A stretch of DNA of 64,000 nt. Origin: Serratia sarumanii (GTDB lineage: Bacteria > Pseudomonadota > Gammaproteobacteria > Enterobacterales > Enterobacteriaceae). Made by a program: the position numbers and the translations under genes. Numbering within the stretch: position 1 is the first letter of the stretch; every line of letters begins with the position of its first letter. Below the pieces are notes generated by a model, which was not told the origin of the DNA, did not search any database, and saw only the letters and a list, made by a program, of their open reading frames with translations. Location: positions 1-64,000 of the forward strand of contig NZ_CP124751.1 of assembly GCF_029962605.1 (NCBI RefSeq), written 5' to 3'. This document shows, in pieces, positions 32,995 through 40,962 of the stretch.

Positions 32995-33004
32995 CACACT
33001 GTTT

Positions 33005-33346
33005 ATGGTGGCCAATTCTGGCCACTCAAAGGATCCCCGGCCTTGCCGGGGCCCCATCTCTGACTTCAACTTCTGCGATTTGCATTTTTTCCGCCCTGCG
33101 GGCGGGGATCTAAATGGTATGTCGTCGCCTGGGCTTACGCCGTAGCCCGAACGTAGCCGTGCCGCTGCGCCTGCAAGGGTACGCGTTGCCCATATCCTCA
33201 CCCGTTCGCACTCACTCTCTCCCTGCTGTCGTTCGCTCGCTTGCGCATGCGGCTTGCGGTATGGCCCCTGCATTCTCCGCTTTCCGCACGTCTGTGTTTT
33301 GGCTACGGCGCAAGCCGATATCCGACAACCTGACTGGAGAAGAATT
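33005..33346 (+). promoter_or_regulatory. Leading-region leader element E3
   Basis: Contains GTTGCCCATATCCTCACCCG, TTCGCACTCACTCTC, GTCGTTCGCTCGCTTGCGCATGCGG (in two overlapping reads) and a GTCTGTG...GGCGCAAGCC end before the gene. The first half is different from E2, with hairpins CCCCGGCC-TTG-CCGGGG, CCGCCC-TG-CGGGCGG and GGGC-TTACGCCGTA-GCCC. So the 3' core is kept while the upstream hairpins differ. Confidence 0.75.
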
Positions 33347-33751
33347 ATGCCGAATTGGTGTGCAAACCGCCTTATCGTGACTGGGACGCCTGATCAACTT
33401 ACCGCTTTGGCCGAATTTTCACATTGCGAAGGAAGTGACAGTTTTTTCAGCGATGTTGATGTTGCATTAGTGGAGTTCGACGGTGAAATACAGCTGGATT
33501 TTCATACCCGGTGGGCTCCCCCTGAAGGTTCCGAGATCCGCAGTCTGAGTAAGCGTTTCTCCTGCCATATTTGCCACACGTTTTGCGAGGAGGGGGAGGG
33601 TTTTTGCGGGTATCACGTCTATTCAAGTGGCGAATATATAGATAGTGCCAGTGACGATATTGAATGGTCAGACGATCTGGACGAATACGGATATGCCGAG
33701 GTTGTAGGCCCGGAGTATGTCTTGGGGAATGTACCAGATTACGGTGGTTAA
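33347..33751 (+). CDS. DUF1281-like (YubB ferredoxin-like) protein
   Basis: A 134-residue protein beginning MPNWCANRLIVTGTPDQLTALAEF, the typical opening of the DUF1281/YubB family found in F-like leading regions. LDFHTRWAPPEGSEIRSLSKRF (about 59-80) and the acidic tail (SASDDIEWSDDLDEYGYAE) also fit. The family is usually longer, so this may be a short form. ATG at 33347 has GGAGAAG upstream; the longer open frame runs through leader E3 and is rejected. The role is unknown; placement suggests early expression in the recipient. Confidence 0.75.
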   Translation: MPNWCANRLIVTGTPDQLTALAEFSHCEGSDSFFSDVDVALVEFDGEIQLDFHTRWAPPEGSEIRSLSKRFSCHICHTFCEEGEGFCGYHVYSSGEYIDSASDDIEWSDDLDEYGYAEVVGPEYVLGNVPDYGG

Positions 33752-33805
33752 CGATTTTCTCGCGCTCCTGACAGGGCGCTTAACTGAATAATACGGAATA
33801 TTAGG

Positions 33806-34042
33806 ATGCTTGCAAAAATGACTATCGCAGGGCTTATTGCCCGGCTAAACCGTTATCCCAATGACGCGCTGTGCGTGGCCAGTTTTTGGCTGGATGATGA
33901 TTTTCTCGCGTTGGATGCAACGTTGACGGCTGACGATATTGAGCTGGCGATGGAGGTTGTCCATGACAATCATGATGCCAATATTGGCATCAACTGGGAC
34001 GTGCTGCAGAACGCGATTGATATTGTAAAAGTTCAAGAGTGA
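33806..34042 (+). CDS. Hypothetical acidic protein (78 aa)
   Basis: A 78-residue acidic protein, MLAKMTIAGLIARLNRYPNDALCVASFWLDDDF in two parts, with the tail ADDIELAMEVVHDNHDANIGINWDVLQNAI. It resembles the small plasmid proteins with an FPxDA(x)Vxx-WxxDDFL pattern that occur in leading regions, but I cannot give a family name. It follows the DUF1281-like gene after 54 bp and precedes leader E4. Confidence 0.6.
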   Translation: MLAKMTIAGLIARLNRYPNDALCVASFWLDDDFLALDATLTADDIELAMEVVHDNHDANIGINWDVLQNAIDIVKVQE

Positions 34043-34391
34043 TAGCTTGCAGCCGGTCTATGACCGGCGCCGCATCCACTGGCCGCCATGGGCGGCCGTT
34101 AAGGAAAACCGTTACAACGGCTTCATGGCGCACTTTTCCTGGCATCTTGTGCCGCGGCGTTCACTTATGCTGTGACGGACGCTGCCCCGTTCCGGTACGA
34201 CAACAAGGGAAAGCTGGCGCCCGCTGTCCTCACCCGTTCGCACTCCCTGCGGTCGTTTGCGCTGCGGCTTCCGACATCGCCCTTGCTGTCGTCCCCAATG
34301 GAACGTGGCGGTCTGGTGTCACAGCAACGTGCTCCCCGCTCTGTGCAAGAGCGAGAAAAAGTGCACCATAAGTGAAGCCGGAGAATGAAGT
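34043..34391 (+). promoter_or_regulatory. Leading-region leader element E4
   Basis: Order: TTGCAGC plus hairpin GCCGGTC-TAT-GACCGGC (34047-34068), GCGCCGC, hairpin GGCCGCC-ATG-GGCGGCC (34081-34097), TTAAGG, hairpin AACCGTT-ACAACGG, GCTGTGACGGACGCTGCCCC, then CACCCGTTCGCACTCCCTGC, GTCGTTTGCGCTGCGGCTT. Stem sequences differ from E2/E5/E7 but pairing is kept. Confidence 0.8.
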
Positions 34392-34895
34392 ATGAATACT
34401 GCAGTAAACGCCACCCAGCCAGCAACAGAAGTGAGCAGAATTGAAATTACCGATCCGCGTCGCCGTTTAGCTTTTGTACCTCAATTATTCGCCACGCCGG
34501 TAGGTGAACGCTTGGCCATCAACTTTTTAAGCAGACACAGCAATTACGATGGGGGAATGTGGAATTTTTATGAGGTTCCAGTAGGGCTCACCGGCCGAGT
34601 CGGGCCATGGGCTGACATGATTATTAACCACCCAACCGGTTACATCGCGCCAGCGGATGGGGTTTATCGTTTAACTATTCCGGGTAATTACTTCGATGCT
34701 GATGTTTCGGCGGATGCTGCAGGGATCATCGCAACGCTTTTTGTTTTGAATCACCTTTCCTGGAAAGCTTCAGAACTGGGGAAAGATTATGCGCTGACCT
34801 GTCAACGATTAATCGAGCGCCAAGATGCGCTTAAAGATTACATCAGTATCATTCAACACCCTGAAAAGTCGCTGATATTCCAAGCCATCGATTAA
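34392..34895 (+). CDS. ArdB/KlcA-family antirestriction protein
   Basis: A 167-residue protein of the ArdB/KlcA family, which protects incoming plasmid DNA from type I restriction without mimicking DNA by charge. Signatures are RRLAFVPQLFATPVGERLAINFL in two pieces (about 24-46), YDGGMWNFYEVP (about 52-63), GYIAPADGVYRLTIPGNYFDADVSADAAGIIATLFVLNHLSW in pieces (about 84-125) and the end DYISIIQHPE. Slightly longer than KlcA because of a 20-residue N-terminal extension. It has its own leader (E4) directly upstream, as expected for a gene that must act on entry. Confidence 0.92.
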   Translation: MNTAVNATQPATEVSRIEITDPRRRLAFVPQLFATPVGERLAINFLSRHSNYDGGMWNFYEVPVGLTGRVGPWADMIINHPTGYIAPADGVYRLTIPGNYFDADVSADAAGIIATLFVLNHLSWKASELGKDYALTCQRLIERQDALKDYISIIQHPEKSLIFQAID

Positions 34896-34902
34896 TAATT
34901 TA

Positions 34903-34923
34903 TCCGGGCGAGTAGCCCGGATA
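34903..34923 (+). terminator. Hairpin after the ArdB-family gene
   Basis: ATCCGGGC-GAGTA-GCCCGGAT perfect 8-bp stem eight bases after the stop; a short T-poor tail follows, so termination may be partial. Confidence 0.5.
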
Positions 34924-34961
34924 TCTCCTCCACGTGTGATGTATCGACGTTGCGCGCGTTT

Positions 34962-35413
34962 GGTTTTTAGCGACGTTGAGTCGCTAAAAACCAACGATCG
35001 GTCGCTTGCAGCCGGCTTCGCCGGCGCCGCTTTCACTGCCCGCCCGCTAATGCGGCCGTTCGCTAAGGCAGCCAGGCTAAAGGCCTGGCACTTTCTGGTG
35101 TATCCCCTCATGCCCGGCATCCGCGCAGAGAGACTGTCCCCGTGACAGACGCTGAGCCGGGGCGCCGCCGGCACAAGGGTACGCGTTGCCGGCGTCCTCA
35201 CCCGTTCGCACTCCCTTCCTCCCTGCGGTCGTCCGTTCGTTTGCGCTGCGGCCTGCGGCGCCGCCCTTGTACCGTCAGCTGGTACCCCGTCTCGGTCTTG
35301 TTGTCACGGCGCCAGGCTCCCCGCGCCGGTGAAAGCCAAAAGGGGAATACACCAGAAAGAAGCCGGATTGGCCTACCGCTGGATGAAATTCATTACTGAT
35401 GGAGGAGTTAACC
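34962..35413 (+). promoter_or_regulatory. Leading-region leader element E5
   Basis: Near-identical to E2 and E7. Starts with the hairpin GGTTTTTAGCGAC-GTTGA-GTCGCTAAAAACC (written in parts; 34962-34992), where E2 has GGCGAC-GTTGA-GTCGCC: paired bases change together and the loop is kept. Then TTGCAGCCGGCTTCGCCGGC, CGCCCGC-TAAT-GCGGCCG, CCAGGC-TAAA-GGCCTGG, and the shared CACCCGTTCGCACTCCC core near 35200. Ends in GGAGGAG before the ParB-like gene. Confidence 0.85.
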
Positions 35414-37462
35414 ATGCCAAAGACCATAACTAAACCAAAAGCTAACAAAGCAGAGCCGAAGAAAAACGCGGCGGCGAAGTTTGTCGAAGCCGCGCTGGCC
35501 AAGGCCGAGCGTAAAAATCTCATGCTCAAAGAGCTGACTTTTTCGGATCAGAACGCGCGTATTACCCCTCGCTCTGAGGAAGATATTGAGGAGATGGCAA
35601 CCAGCATCGAGGCCACGGGTCTGTTGCAGAATCTCGTCGTTCACCGCATGGCGGATGGCCGATACGGTGTGGACGCCGGTGAGACCCGCCGTCTTGGGAT
35701 GGATTTGTTGATGGTGCAAGGGCGTTCAGCTGCTGGCGTCCCGGTAACGCCGGAGTTTATCGTTCCTGTTTTAGTCGTCGATCAACAGGACGCCTATGCG
35801 ATTTCTGTCGCGGAGAACGTGCGCCGCACCAACCTGCAACCTGCCGATCAGCTCGAAAATATCCGTTTGTTGGCGATGAAAGGAACGCCCCCTGAGCAAA
35901 TCGGCGCCATCCTCGGCTTCAGTACCCTGCATGTTAAAAAATGCCTTAAGTTGACAACCGTAGCCCCTGCGCTGCTGGAGCTGCTGAAAAAGAATCAAAT
36001 CAATTTTGACCAGCTGGCGGCGTTGGGCGCGACGGATGATCACCAGCGCCAGCTTCAGGCATGGGAAAAGAGCAGCTATTACGCGAACCTCCGCAAACCG
36101 AAGGCGTTACGCGAAGCTGTGTTGAACGATGAAGTGTCGGCGGCAGACAGCCATATCGTTGAATTTGTCGGACTGGAAGCCTATCAGGCTGCAGGGGGGG
36201 AAACTCGAGAAGATCTGTTTGCTGAAAGCGTCATCCTGACAAATCCGCTGATGCTGGAGACGTTGGCTATGGCCAAGCTGCAGGCTGCGGCAGATGAAGT
36301 GGCGAAAAATGAAGGGTGGGCATGGGCGGTTGGCCGCAGTCGAGAGGTGCGGAGTTATAACGGAGACGAAAAGACCTTCGAGATCCTTTTTGTTCAGGCG
36401 AAATTGAGCGACGAATTGCAGACAGAGATGGATCAGCTGCTCACCGAGCAAGAACTGCTGGATGACATGTTTGATACTGCTGGACTCGATGCAGACGAAG
36501 AATGGGAACATGCGCCGCGCGTTGAGCAAATTGAGGCGCGCATCAACGAGATCAACGACGCCGCCGAGATCAATAAGTGGTCGCCGGAAGTTCGTGCGAC
36601 GGCGGGCGTAGTCGCTTACCTGAAAGATGGCCAGATCCAAATCCAACGCGGCTTGATGAAAGTGGAAGACATCAAGCAACAAGAAAAAGCCAACCGCGAA
36701 GAAATCAAGAAGAACACCCCACCGTCAGAAAAAGGGCTTTCCCAAGTATTGGTGGCAAGTTTGTCCGCCGAACGTACTTTGGCAGTATCTGCGGCGCTGG
36801 CGCAGAACACCAACGTCGCGATTGCACTCCATACGTTCACGCTGGCACGGCGGGTGTTCGACGCGGGATATTTCTATGTGTTGCACACCTCTGTAGAAAG
36901 CATGCGCAGCGGCTGCTTATCCCAGTCAGAAGAGGCTGGCAGCGTGAATGGTATCGCTAACCTGAAACTTAACGAGATGCATGAGAGCTGGTTGAACCAA
37001 TTTCCTGAAAATTGGAGCGAAAGCTTTGAGTGGCTGCTGGCGTGGCCACAGGGTGATGTTCTCCGGTTGTTGGCATACTGCGTTTCCCACGGCCTCGATG
37101 GCCGAGACAGTTATCTCAAGGATAAGCGGGTTGGCACCAAGCTGGATTCGGTAGAAAAAGCCCTCGATTTCCAGATCGGGGAATGGTGGAAGCCGACGAG
37201 TGACAACTATTTTTCGCGGATTGGCAAAGACCAGATCGTTGATGCTCTCAATAGCGCCGGTGAAACCGGGAAGGCCAAAGATGCCGAGGGCATGAAACGT
37301 AAAGATGCCGCTGAGTTCGCCGCGGCGGTGCTGAGCGAAACCGGTTGGTTGCCGAGCTGCATGGCACCGCAGCCGCAGGCCGATACGGAAAACCGGGCTA
37401 ATGCTACGGCCAGTTCTACAAACGCCAATGATACTGACGCTGACGACAGCGCTGCCGCCTAA
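35414..37462 (+). CDS. Large ParB/Spo0J-like protein of the leading region
   Basis: A 682-residue protein with an N-terminal ParB nuclease-like domain: SDQNARITPRSEEDIEEMATSIEATGLLQNLVVHR in pieces (about 42-77), RYGVDAGETRRLGMDLL (the ParB box, about 82-98), then VAENVRRTNLQPADQ (about 133-147) and the helix-turn-helix region GTPPEQIGAILGFSTLHVKKCLKL in parts. The long C-terminal two thirds is specific to leading-region homologues such as F YubM. It is not beside a parA gene, so it is not the partner of either partition system here. ATG at 35414 follows GGAGGAGTTAACC. It is followed by psiB after a CTGCCGCC-CTC-GGGCGGCAG hairpin. Confidence 0.88.
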   Translation: MPKTITKPKANKAEPKKNAAAKFVEAALAKAERKNLMLKELTFSDQNARITPRSEEDIEEMATSIEATGLLQNLVVHRMADGRYGVDAGETRRLGMDLLMVQGRSAAGVPVTPEFIVPVLVVDQQDAYAISVAENVRRTNLQPADQLENIRLLAMKGTPPEQIGAILGFSTLHVKKCLKLTTVAPALLELLKKNQINFDQLAALGATDDHQRQLQAWEKSSYYANLRKPKALREAVLNDEVSAADSHIVEFVGLEAYQAAGGETREDLFAESVILTNPLMLETLAMAKLQAAADEVAKNEGWAWAVGRSREVRSYNGDEKTFEILFVQAKLSDELQTEMDQLLTEQELLDDMFDTAGLDADEEWEHAPRVEQIEARINEINDAAEINKWSPEVRATAGVVAYLKDGQIQIQRGLMKVEDIKQQEKANREEIKKNTPPSEKGLSQVLVASLSAERTLAVSAALAQNTNVAIALHTFTLARRVFDAGYFYVLHTSVESMRSGCLSQSEEAGSVNGIANLKLNEMHESWLNQFPENWSESFEWLLAWPQGDVLRLLAYCVSHGLDGRDSYLKDKRVGTKLDSVEKALDFQIGEWWKPTSDNYFSRIGKDQIVDALNSAGETGKAKDAEGMKRKDAAEFAAAVLSETGWLPSCMAPQPQADTENRANATASSTNANDTDADDSAAA

Positions 37463-37473
37463 CTGACAAAGGA

Positions 37474-37495
37474 GCTGCCGCCCTCGGGCGGCAGA
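37474..37495 (+). terminator. Hairpin between the ParB-like gene and psiB
   Basis: GCTGCCGCCC-TC-GGGCGGCAG stem-loop with no T run; it could slow transcription or end part of the transcripts, leaving psiBA at a lower level. Confidence 0.4.
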
Positions 37496-37504
37496 ACAAA
37501 CATT

Positions 37505-37969
37505 ATGAAAAACCAAAAATTAAGCCTTGCGCAGTTAGCCGTAATGAGTGCCTTTGAGCTGGAGCAGTATCGTGACCGGGGCAGGGAGGCGCGTCGTCAG
37601 TTGAACAACGTTGTTCTCGGCCAACTGGCGCTGCCGGATGGGTGGAACGCCATTGCGGAAGAGGCCAGCGAGTTTTGCGGGCAGGTGCCTGTTGTTTGTC
37701 GTATCAGTCCAACAGGGGATGACAATCTGGCCATTTACCTGTGCAGTGCTGGGAGTGAAGTGCCGGAATGGTCAGCCTTTCTACCATTCCAGGAATCAAC
37801 AAATCAGGCTGACCAGGGAAATCGTGTCGCCTGGTTACATACTGCGGAGAATTTTGACCCGGAGACGGTCAACAAGGTGTTGGAGACTGTCGGTGATTAC
37901 TACCGGCACGGGTTTAACCAGTCAGCGCAGCTGGCCGCCGCTCTACGGATGGGAGGGCTGTGCGTATGA
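37505..37969 (+). CDS. psiB: PsiB, inhibitor of SOS induction
   Basis: A 154-residue homologue of F PsiB, which binds free RecA and stops filament formation on the entering single strand, so the recipient SOS response stays low. Shared features are MSAFELEQYRDRGREARRQLNNVVLGQL (in parts, about 14-41; PsiB has MNAQEYEDIRAAGSDERREL), LPDGWNAIAEEASEFCGQVPVVCRISP (in parts) and YLCSAGSEVPEW. The C-terminus DYYRHGFNQSAQLAAALRMGG matches the PsiB end in character. Its stop codon overlaps the psiA start (ATGA). Confidence 0.9.
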   Translation: MKNQKLSLAQLAVMSAFELEQYRDRGREARRQLNNVVLGQLALPDGWNAIAEEASEFCGQVPVVCRISPTGDDNLAIYLCSAGSEVPEWSAFLPFQESTNQADQGNRVAWLHTAENFDPETVNKVLETVGDYYRHGFNQSAQLAAALRMGGLCV

Positions 37970-38730
37970 TCCCGAACAGCCGCGCACTGGTGCCGATAAA
38001 CGAATATCAGCATGCCGCCGTCCACGCCGTGGCATTGGTCGAGCGCAAGAAGGAGCAGGGCAAGCGGCTCGCTGAATTCCCGTATGCCAAAGCCTTTTTT
38101 AAAGTGTTGAACAATGGGCGGGTGCAGGTTTTAGCAAACGACATTCGCCTGATTTCATCCAATTATTTTCCTAATGAACGGGGCGGTGCAAACATCGCGC
38201 ATTATGTAGCGGCATTGGACAGACTGATCGAAAGCGGTGGACAGTACAGCCCGCTGCCGCTTGCTGGGGATGTCGCTGGCAAGCTGTTCCCGGCTTACGA
38301 TGTCCTTTGCCGTGAGCGCCGCGAACGGCAGTGGGATATGCAGTATGAACGACAGGAACGGCGGCGTTCTCGTGAAGAACGGCAAAAGCGCCGACGCTAC
38401 CAAAACCAGTTAGCGCAGGCAGAAGTCGAGCTGGCGTTTTCAACGCCGAGCACCCTTGGGACATGGTATGCACGTTGGAGCAAGCAGGACATATTTGAAG
38501 ACGATCTGGTTGAAAGCGTTCTGACATGGGTAGAAAGATTCCCCAGTATGGCAGGCAGGGGGTTGCAGCATTACAAGAGCGACGCATTGTGGAGCGTGAT
38601 GGATCGATTGACGCGAGCAGATGCTGATATTTCTGAGACAGAACGACTATTTAATGCACTGCTCATTCCAAATAAGTTAAGGCTTGCTGCAGGGGAATCT
38701 GCAATAGATACTGAGTTAAATTTGTCCTAA
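37966..38730 (+). CDS. psiA: PsiA, SOS-inhibition-linked leading-region protein
   Basis: A 254-residue homologue of PsiA, always linked to psiB in leading regions; its own biochemical role is not established. Signatures are NSRALVPINEYQHAAVHAVALVERKKEQG in parts (about 3-31), FPYAKAFFKVLN, VAALDRLIESGG and LAGDVAGKLFPAY, followed by a very basic stretch YERQERRRSREERQKRRR and QLAQAEVELAFSTPSTLGTWYARW. The ATG at 37966 overlaps the psiB stop, which is the standard coupling. A terminator follows. Confidence 0.9.
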   Translation: MIPNSRALVPINEYQHAAVHAVALVERKKEQGKRLAEFPYAKAFFKVLNNGRVQVLANDIRLISSNYFPNERGGANIAHYVAALDRLIESGGQYSPLPLAGDVAGKLFPAYDVLCRERRERQWDMQYERQERRRSREERQKRRRYQNQLAQAEVELAFSTPSTLGTWYARWSKQDIFEDDLVESVLTWVERFPSMAGRGLQHYKSDALWSVMDRLTRADADISETERLFNALLIPNKLRLAAGESAIDTELNLS

Positions 38731-38747
38731 GAAACAATAAACTGAGA

Positions 38748-38769
38748 AGGCGCCAAGTGGCGCCTTTTT
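38748..38769 (+). terminator. Terminator of psiBA
   Basis: AAGGCGCC-AAGT-GGCGCCTT followed by TTTG, about 18 bp after the psiA stop. Confidence 0.85.
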
Positions 38770-38774
38770 GTTAT

Positions 38775-39248
38775 TGGTATGTCAGGCAGACCACGGATGC
38801 TGGAGCTTCCTCCGGTGGCAGGCCGCTCGCGACCCGCCATCAGCCCTACTCGACTAGCAGTCCGCACGCGGTCAGCAAGTCTCGCCGAACCCGCGTTGCG
38901 GTTTCGGGCCAGTAGGCTAAGGTCTGAAAGCCAAAATCAAGATCGACAACCTACGCTTGCAGCCGGCTATGCCGGCGCCGCTCCCACTGATCGCCCCTAG
39001 GGCGGCGATCGCTAAGGGCGACCCGTCGTTCCGCCGTGCCGAGGGTGTTCATCCTCATCAATTCCCTGTGGCCATCTCTCTGAGAGTTTTTGCGGAGGGC
39101 TATTCGTAGCGCCATTCCGTTCAAAAAACAAGGTTCTGGCAAGCCACGCCGCAAGCGGCGCCCTTGTTTTTCTCCGGGCCTGTCGCAACTCGGCCCTACG
39201 CCGCAAAGAACTCGCTGAGATATGGAATCACAAGAGGAATAGACCAGA
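38775..39248 (+). promoter_or_regulatory. Leading-region leader element E6
   Basis: The first 150 bp match E7 (GAGCTTCCTCCGGTG, CTCGACTAGC, GCAAGTCTCGCCGAACCCGC, GGTTTCGGGCCAGT). Then TTGCAGCCGGC-TAT-GCCGGCGCCGC and hairpin GATCGCC-CCTAGGGC-GGCGATC (38989-39010) with GCTAAGGG after it. From 39020 on the core differs from the other leaders: no TTCGCACTCCC block is recognisable. So E6 is a mosaic with its own 3' half. Confidence 0.75.
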
Positions 39249-39689
39249 ATGAACCCCGATAACGTCAACGTCAAAACCGCCGCTGCAGAATCTGCCGAGA
39301 TATGTGAAAAGGCAGGAATGTGCGAACCAGAGGCCCCAGAGCCGTGGGAAAAGCCCGGCGTGCAATATCCTGCCGCCGTTCGAGCGTTGGAAATGGAGTT
39401 TTGCTATTTAGACGATCTGAATGACCTGTATGCGCAAAGCAGCACGTCACCCGACGAGCTGGAGCAGGCGCTCTATGTGATTTTCGGCCGGATGACTGAG
39501 CTTGTCCAAAGCTGTGGTGCTGATTATAAGCAGCCGGACAAACCGCGAGTTGCCTACGAAATGATCCAATATTGGGTCAGAGCGCAACGGGTCGCACAGC
39601 GTGACTACGGGGAGATCGGTCAGCGCGCCTGGGAGCATGCACGTTACAGACTGGCGCAAGAGATGGCAGTGGAGTATTCGTACAACTGA
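39249..39689 (+). CDS. Hypothetical acidic leading-region protein (146 aa)
   Basis: A 146-residue acidic protein. The N-terminus (MNPDNVNVKTAAAESAEICEKAGMCEPEAPEPWEKPG) is low-complexity and probably disordered; the rest looks helical (YPAAVRALEMEFCYLDDLNDLYAQ, LEQALYVIFGRMTELVQSCG, YEMIQYWVRAQRVAQRDYGEIGQRAWEHARYRLAQ, each in parts). The net negative charge and size would suit a DNA-mimic or inhibitor, but no family is recognised. GAGGAATAGACC before the ATG serves as ribosome site. Leader E6 precedes it, the relBE operon follows. Confidence 0.55.
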   Translation: MNPDNVNVKTAAAESAEICEKAGMCEPEAPEPWEKPGVQYPAAVRALEMEFCYLDDLNDLYAQSSTSPDELEQALYVIFGRMTELVQSCGADYKQPDKPRVAYEMIQYWVRAQRVAQRDYGEIGQRAWEHARYRLAQEMAVEYSYN

Positions 39690-39711
39690 CAAGCTGGACG
39701 ATTTTTATCAA

Positions 39712-39773
39712 AAAGACCTGTTAACAGGTCTTTTTGGTGGTATAATAAGACCACTTAACAGGTCTTATTAAGT
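39712..39773 (+). promoter_or_regulatory. relBE promoter and operators
   Basis: Two related inverted repeats, GACCTGTTAACAGGTC (about 39716-39731) and GACCACTTAACAGGTC (about 39749-39764), flank TATAATA. The toxin-antitoxin complex would bind these and cover the -10 element, the standard negative feedback. The first repeat with AAAAA before and TTTTT after it also forms a two-way terminator. Confidence 0.75.
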
Positions 39774-39783
39774 CGAGGATACC

Positions 39784-40035
39784 ATGCCAAATATCATTCT
39801 GAGTGACACAAGTGCGAGCATCAGCGAGCTGAAGAAAAACCCAATGGAAACCGTTGGCGCCGGCGCCGGGTTTCCGGTGGCCATACTGAACCGCAATAAG
39901 CCAGAATTTTATTGCGTGCCGGCGGCGCTCTACGAGCAAATGCTCGATGCCCTCGATGATCAGGAGCTGGTGAAATTGGTCAATGAGCGTCGTAGCGAAG
40001 CGCTGGTTGATATCGATCTGGATCAGTTCGCATGA
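39784..40035 (+). CDS. relB: RelB-type antitoxin (Phd/YefM fold)
   Basis: An 83-residue antitoxin. The N-terminal DNA-binding part is MPNIILSDTSASISELKKNPMETV with the Phd/YefM pattern (SxSELKxNP), then GFPVAILNRNKPEFYCVPAALYEQMLDAL; the C-terminal LVNERRSEALVDIDLDQF would wrap the toxin. Its stop overlaps the toxin start by four bases (ATGA). It lies right after the operators and promoter, between leaders E6 and E7. Similar modules keep IncL/M and IncF-like plasmids in the population. Confidence 0.9.
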   Translation: MPNIILSDTSASISELKKNPMETVGAGAGFPVAILNRNKPEFYCVPAALYEQMLDALDDQELVKLVNERRSEALVDIDLDQFA

Positions 40036-40319
40036 CGTATACGGTCAAATTTCGTGAGTCGGCGCTGAAAGAGTGGGGCAAGCTGGACAAATCGCTGCAG
40101 CAGCAGTTCGCCAAAAAGCTGAAAAAATGCTGCGAGAACCCGCATATTCCGTCAGCAAAACTGCGGGGGATGCCGGGATGTTACAAAATCAAGCTGCGCG
40201 CCTCGGGGTTTCGTCTGGTTTACGAAGTGATCGACGATTGCCTGATTATCGCGGTGGTTGCCGTCGGCAAACGTGAGCGCGGCGATGTGTACCAGCTGGC
40301 CAGTGAACGTCTTAAATAA
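40032..40319 (+). CDS. relE: RelE-family mRNA interferase toxin
   Basis: A 95-residue toxin that cuts mRNA in the ribosomal A site. Visible family sequence: YTVKFRESALKEWGKLD (about 3-19), LQQQFAKKLKKCCENP, LRGMPGCYKIKLRASGFRLVYEVIDD in parts (about 44-69) with the basic catalytic residues (Lys, Arg), and VVAVGKRERGDVYQLA. Complete. Coupled to relB; a hairpin (GCAGGCAATTGGCCTGC, about 40326-40342) follows the stop. Confidence 0.93.
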   Translation: MTYTVKFRESALKEWGKLDKSLQQQFAKKLKKCCENPHIPSAKLRGMPGCYKIKLRASGFRLVYEVIDDCLIIAVVAVGKRERGDVYQLASERLK

Positions 40320-40404
40320 AAAACCATGCAGGCAATTGGCCTGCATTAATCTCACTGCGGATAATAACGAGAATTTACTGTCGTACAGGCAGATGCATTA
40401 AAAT

Positions 40405-40962
40405 TAAGCTATGAGCTTCCTCCGGTGTCTGGCCGCACGCGTCCAGCCATCAGCCCAACTCGACTAGCCGCCCGCCTGCGGTCGTCAAGTCTCGCCGAAC
40501 CCGCGTTGCGGTTTCGGGCCAGTCGGCTATGGTCTGAAAGCCAACTGCAACATCAAAGACTAGCGCTTGCAGCCGGCGATGCCGGCGCCGCTTTGACTGC
40601 CCGCCCGCTAATGCGGCCGTTCGCTAAGGCAGCCAGGCTAAAGGCCTGGCACTTTCTGGTGTATCCCCTCATGCCCGGCATCCGCGCAGAGAGACTGTCC
40701 CCGTGACAGACGCTGAGCCGGGGCGCCGCCGGCACAAGGGTACGCGTTGCCGGCGTCCTCACCCGTTCGCACTCCCTTCCTCCCTGCGGTCGTTTGGTCG
40801 CTTGCGCTGCGGCCTGCGGCGCCGCCCTTGTACCGTCAGCTGATACCCCGTCTCGGTCTTGTTGTCACGGCGCCAGGCTCCCCGCGCCGGCGAAAGCCAA
40901 AAGGGGAATACACCAGAAAGAAGCCGTTGCGGCTTCTGAGTTACTGACTAACGGGAGTGGTT
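40405..40962 (+). promoter_or_regulatory. Leading-region leader element E7
   Basis: The longest copy. Its first 150 bp are shared with E6 and the remaining 370 bp with E2/E5: TTGCAGCCGGC-GAT-GCCGGC (about 40567), CGCCCGC-TAAT-GCGGCCG, CCAGGC-TAAA-GGCCTGG, GTGACAGACGCTGAGCCGGG, CACCCGTTCGCACTCCC, CGCTTGCGCTGCGGCC, AAAAGGGGAATACACC. So E7 is a composite of the two leader types. Confidence 0.85.

Noticed and set aside
35414..37462. ParB-like gene as the partner of a partition ATPase
   Set aside because: No parA or centromere nearby; both partition ATPases here have their own small partners. The protein is of the leading-region type.
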